A stretch of 22,342 bases of DNA from an uncultured Lachnospiraceae bacterium (GTDB lineage: Bacteria > Bacillota > Clostridia > Lachnospirales > Lachnospiraceae): positions 1-22,342 of the forward strand of contig CAKRTZ010000037.1 of NCBI GenBank assembly GCA_934402515.1. Direction: 5' to 3'. The notes beneath the pieces are model-generated. The model saw nothing but the letters and a program-made list of their open reading frames with translations. It made no database searches and had not been told where the DNA came from. The position numbers and the translations under genes were made by a program. Below are positions 14,790-22,342 of the stretch, one piece after another (position 1 is the stretch's first letter; each line of letters begins with the position of its first letter).

Positions 14790-16019
14790 ATGACGAAAAA
14801 AGATGTCCTGGAATTAAAACGCAGGCTTAAAAAAAATGAATGCACCTTCACCCGTATGAGTGGATGCTATGTGAATGCCCATAAAGAAGTGGTATTATCC
14901 TTTGCCCAGAATTTTCTGAATCTGGAAGATGAGGAATTTTACAAATATCTGGAGATTGCAAAAAAGGTGCTTTCCGGTACACTGGGAAACAATCTGCTGG
15001 AATATGAATTTCCTCTGGAAGAGGAAGCTCCCGGCGGAAAGCAGCAATTTCTCATGGGATTACGGGCCGACGGGTTAAATAATGAAGAATTGTTAAACAG
15101 ACTCTACGAACGAATCATTGAGTCCTATGACTATGTGGGAAATTATCTGATTCTGGTCTTCCATGATGCCTATGATGTTATTGTACGCACCAACGACAAT
15201 ATCAAAAATGACGAGTCTGACGAAGTCTATGAATATCTGTTGTGTGCTATCTGTCCTGTGGAACTTACCAAACCGGGATTAGGCTATCGGGAGGATGAAA
15301 ACCGAATCGGTGTGCGTATCCGCGACTGGGTCGTCAATGTACCGGAAAACGGATTCCTGTTTCCTGCCTTTACGGACCGAAGCACCGATATCCACTCCGT
15401 TTTATTTTACGCTAAGAATCCCAAGGATCCTCACCCTGAACTTTCCGAGCTTGCCTTTGGCTGTACCTCCCGCCGCACTGCTGCTGAGAAAAAGCAGTCT
15501 TTCCAGGCCATCATCAAACAGGCGATTCCCGATGATGAGGAACGGGGGAAAAAACTGTTTGAGGATGTACAGAACGGCTTGCAGGAACTGATTGAGGAAC
15601 AGGAAGATGAATTTGAGGAGGAACCTACTCCTGTGGTTTTGACAAAGGAAGCGGTACAGGGGCTGATGAACAATATCCATATTCCGGAGGAGGTTTCTGC
15701 CAAGATCACCAAGTCCTATGAGGCGGAGTTTGAGGAAGATGCCCCCACTGTAGATCAGCTGTTAGATACAAAGGCTGTTGCCGCAGGTGCCGCCCGCAAG
15801 AAAGAGCAGGAACTGGTTTTGGAAGTGGAGGCTCTGAAAGCAGAACTCACTCAGGAAAAGTCAGAGAATCAGCCTGGTCCGGAAAAAGATGTCATCTTAA
15901 AGGTCTCCCCTGACAAGGTTCCGGAAATCCGTTCTGACATTCTGGAAGGGCGGAAATGCATCATTATTCCCCTTGATGAACATGAACATGCAAATATCAA
16001 CGGCACGCGTTTTGAATAA
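14790..16019 (+). CDS. DUF4317-like protein of unknown function
   Basis: A 409-aa soluble protein beginning MTKKDVLELKRRLKK, then CTFTRMSGCYVNAHKEV, a pattern I associate with the clostridial DUF4317 family. The family has no known function. Visible parts are a globular N-terminal 270 residues, a very acidic stretch near residues 272-285 (EEQEDEFEEEPTP), a helical, partly coiled-coil segment around 335-365, and a short C-terminal region ending in EHANINGTRFE. No signal peptide or membrane segment. The ATG at 14790 has GGAG 6 nt upstream; an in-frame ATG at 14778 is less well placed. It probably shares a transcript with the HD-GYP-like gene and ends in a terminator overlapping its own last codons. 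Confidence 0.8.
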   Translation: MTKKDVLELKRRLKKNECTFTRMSGCYVNAHKEVVLSFAQNFLNLEDEEFYKYLEIAKKVLSGTLGNNLLEYEFPLEEEAPGGKQQFLMGLRADGLNNEELLNRLYERIIESYDYVGNYLILVFHDAYDVIVRTNDNIKNDESDEVYEYLLCAICPVELTKPGLGYREDENRIGVRIRDWVVNVPENGFLFPAFTDRSTDIHSVLFYAKNPKDPHPELSELAFGCTSRRTAAEKKQSFQAIIKQAIPDDEERGKKLFEDVQNGLQELIEEQEDEFEEEPTPVVLTKEAVQGLMNNIHIPEEVSAKITKSYEAEFEEDAPTVDQLLDTKAVAAGAARKKEQELVLEVEALKAELTQEKSENQPGPEKDVILKVSPDKVPEIRSDILEGRKCIIIPLDEHEHANINGTRFE

Positions 16020-16038
16020 CACGTGCCGTTTCTTTTTT
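15999..16038 (+). terminator. Rho-independent terminator after the DUF4317-like gene
   Basis: A 9-bp perfect stem (arms 15999-16007 and 16022-16030), extendable inwards, is followed by TCTTTTTT. It overlaps the stop codon at 16017-16019. The other side lacks a T-run, so it works mainly on the plus strand, although the cyclase gene converges on it. Confidence 0.85.
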
Positions 16039-16040
16039 AC

Positions 16041-17702
16041 TTATGCATTTTCTTCGTATATATTAAATGCGTTCTTCCCGCCTTTCTTTACATGGTACAT
16101 CGCCTTATCTGCACAAACTACTAATTGCTCTGCGTCTTTTGCATCTTTCGGATATCTGGCTCCCCCAATGCTTCCGGTTACTTTTCGTTTCTCACCGCGC
16201 ACTTCCATGGGGAGTTCAAATACGCCTGCACATTTTGCTGCGGCCACCTCCACAGCAGAGCGTTCCGTATGCCTGAAAATAATGGTAAACTCATCTCCTG
16301 CAAACCGGTAAGCTGTAAAGCTTCCGGACTCCAATTCCTTTAACCGGCGGGAAATTTCCTGTAATACCTCATCTCCGGCAGAATGTCCCATGGTATCATT
16401 GATACTCTTAAAATCATCAATATCCAACATGAAGACCGTACATGGAATTTTTGCGTTCACACAATTGGTGATATCCTGTGTAAATTTATTCCGATTCGGA
16501 AGCTGCGTCAGAAAATCATGCTGGGAGGACTCCATCAGCTTCTGGTTCATCTCCTCCATCTGAATCATCATTACCTTCTTGCGGCGATTTTCATACAGGA
16601 AAACCAGCACAAGTATCATCAAAAGAATGCACGGGAAAATAGCTCCCCGGATAGTGCTGCGGTTTCTTTCCCAGAACGTAGGCTGGTGTTTGACAATATG
16701 GGCACCTTCCGGAATCCATGATAAATTCACATCAAATTCACGCAGAACACTTTCATCCAGATAGACCTCTGTGGGACTGGACATCAAACGCTCCTGGGGA
16801 ACCTCTCCATTCATTACCGCCAATGCCAACTTTGCTGCATCTGCTCCGGACAGATACATACACACTACATTTCCGCCTGCTGCCCCATTTCCTATCCAGG
16901 CTTCTGTTGTACAAAAGACCGGAAGTTTGGCGATCTTGGTGACCACATTGATTCCCTGTGTCAGCGTATACTGATCTCCATCCTGATTTTCAGTCATGGC
17001 CAGATAGATCAGTGCGGTATCCTTTTCCTCCAAATGCCAGATTTTTCGTTTCACACCAATAGCCGTAAGTTCTGAAGCATTGATTTCGGAGAATTCCAAA
17101 TCCGGATAGTCCTCCTGGCAGGCAATAAACAGTTGACTCTGTTTCCTGCCATATTCGCTCTCATCCACGATTGCCGCTACCTTTTTCAGATTGGGATTCA
17201 ACTGCTGTGCCAGTTCAATGTTTTTACGAATGGAAGGCGCATACTCCACACCGTACACCAGTGGTCTTTGACATGCCTCTTGCGTCAGTTTTTCATCGTC
17301 CACACCGATAAATACCAGCGGAATGTCTTTGAAGAAAACATCCTGATACTCCAGGGAAAACTCCAGAGCCGCATTTCCTGACACAATCACTGCATCATAG
17401 ACTTTCTCCTGGGACATGCGGTATTCCATTCTGTCATGAAACATCTGACGCGCCGTCAACTCATCCACAGATTGTGACTCCATGAATTCATACTGCAATT
17501 CACAATTGTCTCCCACAGTCTCCCGGATTCCATCAATCTGCTGCTGGACACCATCCCAGCCATAGGAATAAGAACTAATATATAAAATCTGCCGGGCATC
17601 CTCATTTGCCTTAGCTGTAAATCCATAAATTCCTAATGCTGTCAAACCTACAATTGTCAGAAGAATCCACAGTCGTCCGCAAAAAGAACATAATTTTTTC
17701 AC
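16041..17702 (-). CDS. Membrane diguanylate cyclase with periplasmic ABC_sub_bind-like sensor
   Basis: A 553-aa protein predicted to make c-di-GMP in response to an external ligand. Membrane helix 1 is at 12-30, a substrate-binding-protein-like domain at about 38-335 (QILYISSYSYGWDGVQQQ at its start), helix 2 at about 353-371, a short coiled linker, and a GGDEF domain at about 395-553. The signature reads AGDEF (468-472), a variant known in active enzymes, and the substrate motif DFLTQLPNR and metal-site MLDIDDFK are intact. No RxxD inhibitory site precedes the signature. The chosen start is GTG 17702: AAGGAGG lies upstream and helix 1 then begins at residue 12. The frame stays open to 17774, but those codons overlap the decayed receiver. 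The gene starts 16 bp after that pseudogene stop. Confidence 0.87.
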   Translation of the reverse strand: MKKLCSFCGRLWILLTIVGLTALGIYGFTAKANEDARQILYISSYSYGWDGVQQQIDGIRETVGDNCELQYEFMESQSVDELTARQMFHDRMEYRMSQEKVYDAVIVSGNAALEFSLEYQDVFFKDIPLVFIGVDDEKLTQEACQRPLVYGVEYAPSIRKNIELAQQLNPNLKKVAAIVDESEYGRKQSQLFIACQEDYPDLEFSEINASELTAIGVKRKIWHLEEKDTALIYLAMTENQDGDQYTLTQGINVVTKIAKLPVFCTTEAWIGNGAAGGNVVCMYLSGADAAKLALAVMNGEVPQERLMSSPTEVYLDESVLREFDVNLSWIPEGAHIVKHQPTFWERNRSTIRGAIFPCILLMILVLVFLYENRRKKVMMIQMEEMNQKLMESSQHDFLTQLPNRNKFTQDITNCVNAKIPCTVFMLDIDDFKSINDTMGHSAGDEVLQEISRRLKELESGSFTAYRFAGDEFTIIFRHTERSAVEVAAAKCAGVFELPMEVRGEKRKVTGSIGGARYPKDAKDAEQLVVCADKAMYHVKKGGKNAFNIYEENA

Positions 17703-17718
17703 GATACGATCAGCCTCC

Positions 17719-18412
17719 TTATTGTCTCTGCTTAATGCTGCACGCACATGCTTTCCCGTTTTCCACCCTGTCACTCTCTACACCATATTGGTTTAAAATA
17801 ATATGAATAATCTTCCAATTAAGATCATTATCCTCAGCAACCAGAACCCTCATTCCCCGAAAAGCATCGGGGCTCTCTTCCGCTGCCTTCTGTTCATCCT
17901 GCTGCTCTCCGGTGACTTGCCGGTCAGGAATCTCCAACACCATCTGCACAGTAAAAGTAGTTCCCACGCCCGGTGTACTGTCACATTCAATCGTTCCATC
18001 CATCAGATCTACCATTTGTTTTACAATGGCAAGGCCAAGTCCTGAACCTGATTTTTTATCAATGCGGCTGTCTGCCTCCCGGAAATCACTCTCCTTCATC
18101 TCAACTCTTACTGTCCCGCCAGCAGGGGTATACCTTACTGCATTTGTCAGCAGGTTCGTTTAAATGTTGTCCGGCTATTCCTGTCATCCCCACAATGGCG
18201 TTCATAGGTGTCCTCATATCATGGGACATGCGATCCGGCTGGGCGTTTTCTTCCCGGATATACATTAGTGCCTGCTCCTTTGAAAAAGCATCCTTATAAC
18301 ACCGTTCATTAATCAAAGCATCATAAACATCCGCTAAGGAAACCAGCTGGGCCGAAATAGGGATTTCGTCCCCTTTCAAGCCGTCGGGATAACCTTTTCC
18401 GTCTGTCTCTGA
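17719..18412 (-). pseudogene. Collapsed HD-GYP / hybrid histidine kinase remnant
   Basis: Reading the minus strand, pieces of several signalling domains are joined by deletions. First comes the second half of an HD-GYP domain (about 18412-18250, DGKGYPDGLKGDEIPISAQ then VSLADVYDALINERCYK). It runs straight into a HisKA box (about 18232-18170, MSHDMRTPMNAIVGM). A frame change at about 18157 leads to the ATPase N box (NLLTNAVRYTP) and then, after loss of about 40 residues including the DxGxG box, to the G2 region GSGLGLAIVKQMVDLM. A receiver start (MRVLVAEDNDLN) follows and is cut before the phosphoacceptor Asp, ending at the stop 17719. HD-GYP and kinase pieces would not normally sit in this order and length, so at least two ancestral genes are involved. 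Nothing here can be a working kinase. Confidence 0.85.
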
Positions 18413-18442
18413 TCCGGCGTGAACGGAACATTCCCCACCACG

Positions 18443-18793
18443 CTAGCCCTCCGCTGCGATCTTTTTAATTGCTTCTGCCAATTTCTCGTATTCTGCCTGT
18501 ACCTGCGCGAACAGTTCGTCACAGTCCTTGATTTCCCCGCCTCTCAGCTTCTCCGTAATCTCGCTGCTTGGGGTGTATAAGTTAGAAAATCCAAGGTTCA
18601 GACAGATTCCCTTTAACGTATGCGCCGCACGGAATGCTGTTTCTGCATCCTTCTGTTCCAATCCTTCTTTTAAATCCTGAAAGCTTGTATCACTTAAAAA
18701 TTTAATGACAAATTTCCGGATAATCCCATCATTTCCCAATCTGCCAAGGACTTCGGAATAGTCCAGTCCCAGCTGCTCATAAAATTCTTTCAT
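18443..18793 (-). CDS. Stand-alone histidine phosphotransfer (Hpt) protein
   Basis: A 116-aa helical Hpt domain that would carry a phosphoryl group between receivers in a phosphorelay. The phosphoacceptor is His58 in AAHTLKGICLNLGF, a good match to the family pattern xHxLKGxxxxxG. The length fits a complete four-helix Hpt. The ATG at 18793 has GGAGG 6 nt upstream; a GTG two codons earlier is possible but poorly spaced. It has its own promoter (18826-18854). It is undamaged while both neighbours are decayed, so its partner kinase is probably encoded elsewhere or is lost. Confidence 0.87.
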   Translation of the reverse strand: MKEFYEQLGLDYSEVLGRLGNDGIIRKFVIKFLSDTSFQDLKEGLEQKDAETAFRAAHTLKGICLNLGFSNLYTPSSEITEKLRGGEIKDCDELFAQVQAEYEKLAEAIKKIAAEG

Positions 18794-18825
18794 TTCCACC
18801 CTCCACGGTAATATACATAATAAAA

Positions 18826-18854
18826 ATTATAAGGTTTCTAACGTTAAATGTCCA
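18826..18854 (-). promoter_or_regulatory. Sigma-A-type promoter of the Hpt gene
   Basis: On the minus strand TGGACA (18854-18849), a 17-bp spacer and a perfect TATAAT (18831-18826). The predicted start is near 18819, which leaves a leader of about 25 nt. No terminator was seen between Hpt and the cyclase gene, so it could also supply that gene. Confidence 0.7.
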
Positions 18855-18977
18855 CTGTTTTCCTGTTGATTTTTAGTACTTATTTGCCATTTTTTGTCGA
18901 TATGCAGAATTTCGCACCAAATGGGGGCTGTTGTTTCCTTTTATCTGGTTTTTCTCTGCAGTGCTTCCTGAATTGCC
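18855..18977. other. Gene-free spacer between the receiver remnant and the Hpt promoter
   Basis: No reading frame with recognisable content and no terminator-like hairpin. It is probably further decayed DNA. Confidence 0.5.
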
Positions 18978-19209
18978 CTATTCGGCATCTTCCCGGTTCA
19001 TGGCCCGAATGGCTCTGGTTGCATCTAACCCGTTCATCACCGGCATAACCTTTTTCCCATGAGTATCAATCCTGTGTTGTTCCGAAACTTGTTTTATGTA
19101 ATGCCAGCACGTTCTCCATGTAATCAGGTGTCTGCAGAATCTCTTAGGTTTCCCGCTGCATGTCCACCTATGCCACCAGTATACTGGTTTTTGTGGCCGT
19201 TTTGTACAT
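18978..19209 (-). pseudogene. Response-regulator receiver remnant
   Basis: From an ATG at 19209 the frame reads MYKTATKTSILVA, stop, VDMQRET, stop, EILQTPDYMENVLAL. With the two stops ignored this matches the first half of a receiver (ILVxDDVxMNRExLxEIL). After a frame change the second half follows as MPVMNGLDATRAIRAM, ending at a stop at 18978. The phosphoacceptor region between them is scrambled. It was probably the N-terminus of a REC-containing regulator, perhaps the REC-HD-GYP whose other end survives at 18412-18250; that link is inference. Confidence 0.7.
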
Positions 19210-19417
19210 GTCTGTATAGAGTTTTCTGCTGATATTTGTTTTGGCATTTCTCTGTCCTATAAAACTTCCCAGCGCCATTGCCAGGACTCAGACACGCATG
19301 CATTGCCTCCGTGCCTTGCTGTTTATGCAAGCCGAGTACGACTATCGACAATCATCGACTATATTTTCATTATTGCAAGACCGGAGAAAGTCGACAATGC
19401 ATATTTTACTTATTTAT
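19210..19417. other. Gene-free DNA downstream of the S8 peptidase gene
   Basis: I can support no gene. The minus frame just before the receiver remnant reads LAMALGSFIGQRNAKTNISRK after a stop and may be more decayed coding DNA. An 8-bp word TCGACAAT occurs at 19345-19352 and again at 19391-19398. No clear terminator for the peptidase gene is visible. Confidence 0.5.
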
Positions 19418-21196
19418 TCAGGAAAGACTATCCGCCACGCAAAGCTTTCCGTAGCCCACTCTCGCATTGGGCAGCTGTCGCTCACCGCGTAAGGGTCTGG
19501 CACCTCTTCTCAAATAGGCTTTTACCTTTTCCCCGTAAAGATAAGGGTCGTTTCCCTGCAGGATTCCCCACTCCATCAGGAGGGCTGCCGCCGCCGTGAC
19601 AAAAGGAGTGGCAAAGGAGGTTCCACTCACATATTCCACACCGCCCCCTACCCGCAGGGTACGGATTCCCACTCCCGGCGCCACCAGGTCCGGCTTTACG
19701 GTCTGTCCGGCCTCATAAAAAGCAGAACTTTCCCGGCTCCCGTTCAGCACCCCTTCATCGGGATAGCCCCTGCCGGAAAAATCCGCGTAGCCGTCATACA
19801 CGTTGTTGTATGCCCCCACGGTAATCACCTTGGATGCCGTGGAGGGAATGGTGAGGGTGGACTGGGGAATGGGCGCGTAGAACCGGGTGTCGGCGCTTAA
19901 CACCTGCTCGCTGGGCAGATAATAGAGAAAGTTGCCGCTGACGATTCGGATTCCTCTCATTTCAAAGCGCCAGACACCGGTTCGGACATAAACTTCTTCC
20001 AAAGGAAGCAATTCAAAATAGATTTCCTGATTCACCGAATAGGGACTGGGTTCTCCGATGTAAAGCAGAATTTCTGTCTGTTCCAATGTAAATTGCTGTT
20101 TACCGGAAACCGTAAGCGAAATCTGTCGTCGTTCTCCACCGGGGGATACCAGATATAGTTCCATAAGATCCACATAATTTTTCCAAAGCTGGATGCCAAA
20201 GGAAGACTGATAATTTCCCACTGCCAGTTCCACCTGGGTGGTTCTCTCCTCCTGCAAAGCTCCGGCGGTATGCCCTGCCGCCGCCCCTTCATTCCCGCTT
20301 CCCACACAGATTACAGTCCGCCCGATCTCTGAGGCATTGTCCAGAAATCGTTCCAGAATGGAGGTTCCGTCATGGGCACCATAGGTATTCCCGAAACTTA
20401 GATTGAGAGCCAGAGGCATATTTAATTCCATAGCTTTTCTTACTGCGTAGGTAACAGCCCGCATCAGTTCTGTTGTTCTGGGGAAAGAAAGTTTATCGGC
20501 ATTTCCCAGTTTCACAATCAAAAGGTCGCTTTCCGGTACGCCCCCCACCAGAGACTGTTCCTCGTCCTTTCCGGCGGCAATGGCAGCCACCGCGGTTCCA
20601 TGCCCGGTAATGTCCAGGGTGGGGAGTGGCATATTTTCTGCAAGTGCTCTGTTAATTTGCTCCTCACTGTATTCAATTCCCTGAAAAAAGCCCTCCGGTG
20701 GCTGTCCCTCTTCTCCCGGCTGCAGAGACTGATCCCACAGAAAGCGAATCCGGGTAGTTCCATCCGCTTTTCGGAAAGCCGGGCTTTCATAATCAATGCC
20801 GGAGTCAATGATTGCCACCAACACCCCTTTTCCACTCAGCCCCCGCACCGTTGCTGTGCTTTGAAAACAGGAGGCGGCTTTTCCCTCTGTCACGGAATAA
20901 AACAGTCGTTTCGGCATCTCCACATATTCCACCTCCGGGTTTGCCACAAAGCCCCGAATGAGATTTTCCCGGATAGTCACAATGGCATAGCCTGCAATCA
21001 ATGGTTCAATCCGGATGCCTTCCCGTTCATATTGCTGGAGATCTCCGTTGTACTTCAAAATTAGTTCCCAGGTATTTGTCCTCTCATCAAATCCCACCTC
21101 CAGTTCCGCTGCCCGTTCCCGTTGGGTTTCTTCCAGAGAGAGGCTAAGGTTCAGCATATTTTCGATTTTTTGCGAGGAAGATGTATTGATATCCAT
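19418..21196 (-). CDS. Csp-like S8 (subtilisin) family peptidase
   Basis: A 592-aa serine protease with the full catalytic set: Asp131 in AIIDSGIDY, His199 in DITGHGTAVAAIAAG, Ser526 in SGTSFATPFVTAAAALL, and the oxyanion Asn302 in VGSGNEG. About 110 residues precede the catalytic core. An insert of roughly 130 residues (about 325-455) sits between the oxyanion Asn and the Ser, as in clostridial Csp germination proteases with their jelly-roll insertion. There is no signal peptide, so it is cytosolic or, in a spore former, packed in the spore. The ATG at 21196 has AGGA 6 nt upstream. In C. perfringens Csp proteases activate the cortex lytic enzyme SleC, but no sleC or csp partner is present here, so the substrate is open. 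Confidence 0.9.
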   Translation of the reverse strand: MDINTSSSQKIENMLNLSLSLEETQRERAAELEVGFDERTNTWELILKYNGDLQQYEREGIRIEPLIAGYAIVTIRENLIRGFVANPEVEYVEMPKRLFYSVTEGKAASCFQSTATVRGLSGKGVLVAIIDSGIDYESPAFRKADGTTRIRFLWDQSLQPGEEGQPPEGFFQGIEYSEEQINRALAENMPLPTLDITGHGTAVAAIAAGKDEEQSLVGGVPESDLLIVKLGNADKLSFPRTTELMRAVTYAVRKAMELNMPLALNLSFGNTYGAHDGTSILERFLDNASEIGRTVICVGSGNEGAAAGHTAGALQEERTTQVELAVGNYQSSFGIQLWKNYVDLMELYLVSPGGERRQISLTVSGKQQFTLEQTEILLYIGEPSPYSVNQEIYFELLPLEEVYVRTGVWRFEMRGIRIVSGNFLYYLPSEQVLSADTRFYAPIPQSTLTIPSTASKVITVGAYNNVYDGYADFSGRGYPDEGVLNGSRESSAFYEAGQTVKPDLVAPGVGIRTLRVGGGVEYVSGTSFATPFVTAAAALLMEWGILQGNDPYLYGEKVKAYLRRGARPLRGERQLPNARVGYGKLCVADSLS

Positions 21197-21255
21197 TTCG
21201 GTTCCTGCATTTCACCTTTCTTACTTTATTTTATGCAAAACTGTGGAAGTTGCAC

Positions 21256-21284
21256 TTGACGCACGTGAAACAGCGCAATACAAT
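21256..21284 (+). promoter_or_regulatory. Strong promoter of ilvE
   Basis: TTGACG (21256-21261), a 17-bp spacer and TACAAT (21279-21284): each hexamer differs from consensus at one base. The predicted start is near 21291 and gives a leader of about 40 nt, too short for a T-box or leader-peptide attenuator. Confidence 0.8.
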
Positions 21285-21329
21285 AGAATTTGATAAAAAT
21301 TGGTTAAGAAAAACCAAGGAGGATTTGAT

Positions 21330-22342
21330 ATGGAGAAAAAAGATATTGACTGGGGTAACCTGAATTTTGGTTATCATCAGACAGACAAACGTTTTGTTGC
21401 CAATTACAAAGACGGAGCATGGGACGATGGCGCGCTCGTCTCCGATTCCAATATTGTCATGAATGAATGTGCAGGCGTGTTACAGTACGCCCAGACCTGT
21501 TTTGAGGGTCTGAAAGCCTACACCACCGAGGATGGTCACATCGTAACCTTCCGCCCCGACTTAAACGCCAGCCGTATGGCAGATTCCTGTAAGAGACTGG
21601 AAATGCCTGTATTACCCGATGGCATGTTCTTAAAGGCTCTGGATGAAGTTGTTTCCTCCAACGCTGCTTATGTACCTCCTTACGGTTCCGGTGCAACCCT
21701 TTATGTTCGTCCTTACATGTTCGGTATCGGTCCTGTTATCGGTGTAAAACCTTCTACCGAGTATCAGTTCCGTATGTTCTGTACTCCTGTAGGTCCTTAC
21801 TTCAAGGGTGGCGTTAAGCCTATCACCATCCGCGTGTCTGATTTTGACCGTGCAGCACCGCATGGTACCGGACATATCAAAGCTGGTTTAAACTATGCCA
21901 TGAGTTTACATGCTATCGTAGATGCTCATGAGCAGGGTTTTGATGAGAATATGTACCTGGATGCAGCTACCCGTACTTATGTCGAGGAGACCGGTGGTGC
22001 AAACTTCCTGTTCGTGACCAAAGATAACAAAGTGGTAACTCCGAAGTCCAACAGCATCCTGCCTTCTATCACCCGTCGTTCCCTGATGGTTGTTGCCAAA
22101 GATTACCTGGGTCTGGAGGTTGAGGAGCGTCCTGTTGCTTTCGAGGAAGTCAAGGATTTCGCAGAGTGTGGTCTGTGCGGTACTGCAGCCGTTATCTCTC
22201 CTGTAGGTAAAATCGTAGACCATGGCAAAGAAATCTGCATGCCCAGTGGTATGGATGATATGGGACCTATCACCAAGAAATTGTATGATACCTTGACCGG
22301 TATCCAGATGGGTCGCATTGAGGCTCCCGAGGGATGGATTCA
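21330..22342 (+). CDS. ilvE: Branched-chain amino acid aminotransferase (3' end outside window)
   Basis: The first 337 codons of a PLP class IV (group II) aminotransferase, which makes or breaks down Leu, Ile and Val with 2-oxoglutarate/glutamate in the cytosol. The PLP lysine is Lys184 in GTGHIKAGLNYAMSL. YVRPYMFGIGP (125-135), the EETGGANFLFV segment and CGLCGTAAVISPV are typical group II features. AAGGAGG (21316-21322) sits 7 nt before the ATG. Family length is about 340-360 aa, so only a short C-terminus is missing. Codon choice (frequent GGT, CGT, GTT, AAC) is more biased than in neighbours, which together with the promoter suggests high expression. Confidence 0.95.
   Translation, partial: MEKKDIDWGNLNFGYHQTDKRFVANYKDGAWDDGALVSDSNIVMNECAGVLQYAQTCFEGLKAYTTEDGHIVTFRPDLNASRMADSCKRLEMPVLPDGMFLKALDEVVSSNAAYVPPYGSGATLYVRPYMFGIGPVIGVKPSTEYQFRMFCTPVGPYFKGGVKPITIRVSDFDRAAPHGTGHIKAGLNYAMSLHAIVDAHEQGFDENMYLDAATRTYVEETGGANFLFVTKDNKVVTPKSNSILPSITRRSLMVVAKDYLGLEVEERPVAFEEVKDFAECGLCGTAAVISPVGKIVDHGKEICMPSGMDDMGPITKKLYDTLTGIQMGRIEAPEGWI

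Noticed and set aside
19345..19398. Repeated TCGACAAT words as an operator or attachment site
   Set aside because: Only two 8-bp copies 46 bp apart, with no integrase or dyad structure; not enough to support a site.
21197..21329. T-box or leader attenuator before ilvE
   Set aside because: The leader from the near-consensus promoter is only about 40 nt, too short for either.
21457..22318. Minus-strand frames opposite ilvE
   Set aside because: Shadows produced by the biased codon use of ilvE; no RBS and no family resemblance.
1..22342. CRISPR array, prophage, insertion sequence, retron or diversity-generating element
   Set aside because: No spaced repeats, reverse transcriptase, transposase, integrase or phage genes were found on either strand.

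Overview
The window looks like chromosomal DNA from a Firmicutes/Clostridia gut-type bacterium, most likely a Lachnospiraceae member. This rests on strong AGGAGG-type ribosome binding sites, B. subtilis-like promoters, a DUF4317-type protein, a Csp-like cytosolic subtilase and moderate GC with AT-rich intergenic DNA. It is inference from style and content, not from a database match. No rRNA, tRNA, CRISPR array, insertion sequence or prophage gene was seen.

Left part (1-5280). A possible divergent gene runs off the left edge, behind a good promoter and a leader hairpin. A 68-aa protein of unknown function follows and shares a terminator with the opposing operon. That operon (minus strand) is an RsmF-like RNA m5C methyltransferase, a MATE efflux transporter that starts on the methyltransferase stop codon (ATGA), and a Uup-like ABC-F ATPase.

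Centre (5257-13542, minus strand). This is a complete phosphate-starvation locus: pstS-pstC-pstA-pstB-phoU, then a Na+/phosphate cotransporter carrying a PhoU-like tail, then a PhoP/PhoB-type response regulator and a PhoR-type sensor kinase, closed by a strong terminator. Two sites, one before pstS and one between phoU and the cotransporter gene, each hold three direct repeats of a TTTTACA-like heptamer at an 11-bp period, followed by an identical 9-bp TGATAGTTG element. These are predicted PhoP boxes with overlapping promoters. They imply that the high-affinity importer and the cotransporter plus phoPR form two separately started, co-regulated units with autoregulation.

Right-centre (13574-19417). 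A plus-strand pair encodes an HD-GYP-like protein with a degenerate second half and a DUF4317-type protein, and ends in a terminator. Facing it is a membrane diguanylate cyclase with a periplasmic ABC_sub_bind-like sensor. Upstream of the cyclase lies decayed signalling DNA: fragments of an HD-GYP domain, a histidine kinase core and a truncated receiver fused by deletions, plus a second receiver remnant with stops and a frameshift. Between them sits an intact Hpt (histidine phosphotransfer) gene with its own good promoter, apparently the survivor of a lost phosphorelay.

Right end (19418-22342). A full-length Csp-like S8 peptidase (minus) is divergent from a branched-chain aminotransferase gene (ilvE), which has a near-consensus promoter and is cut by the window edge.
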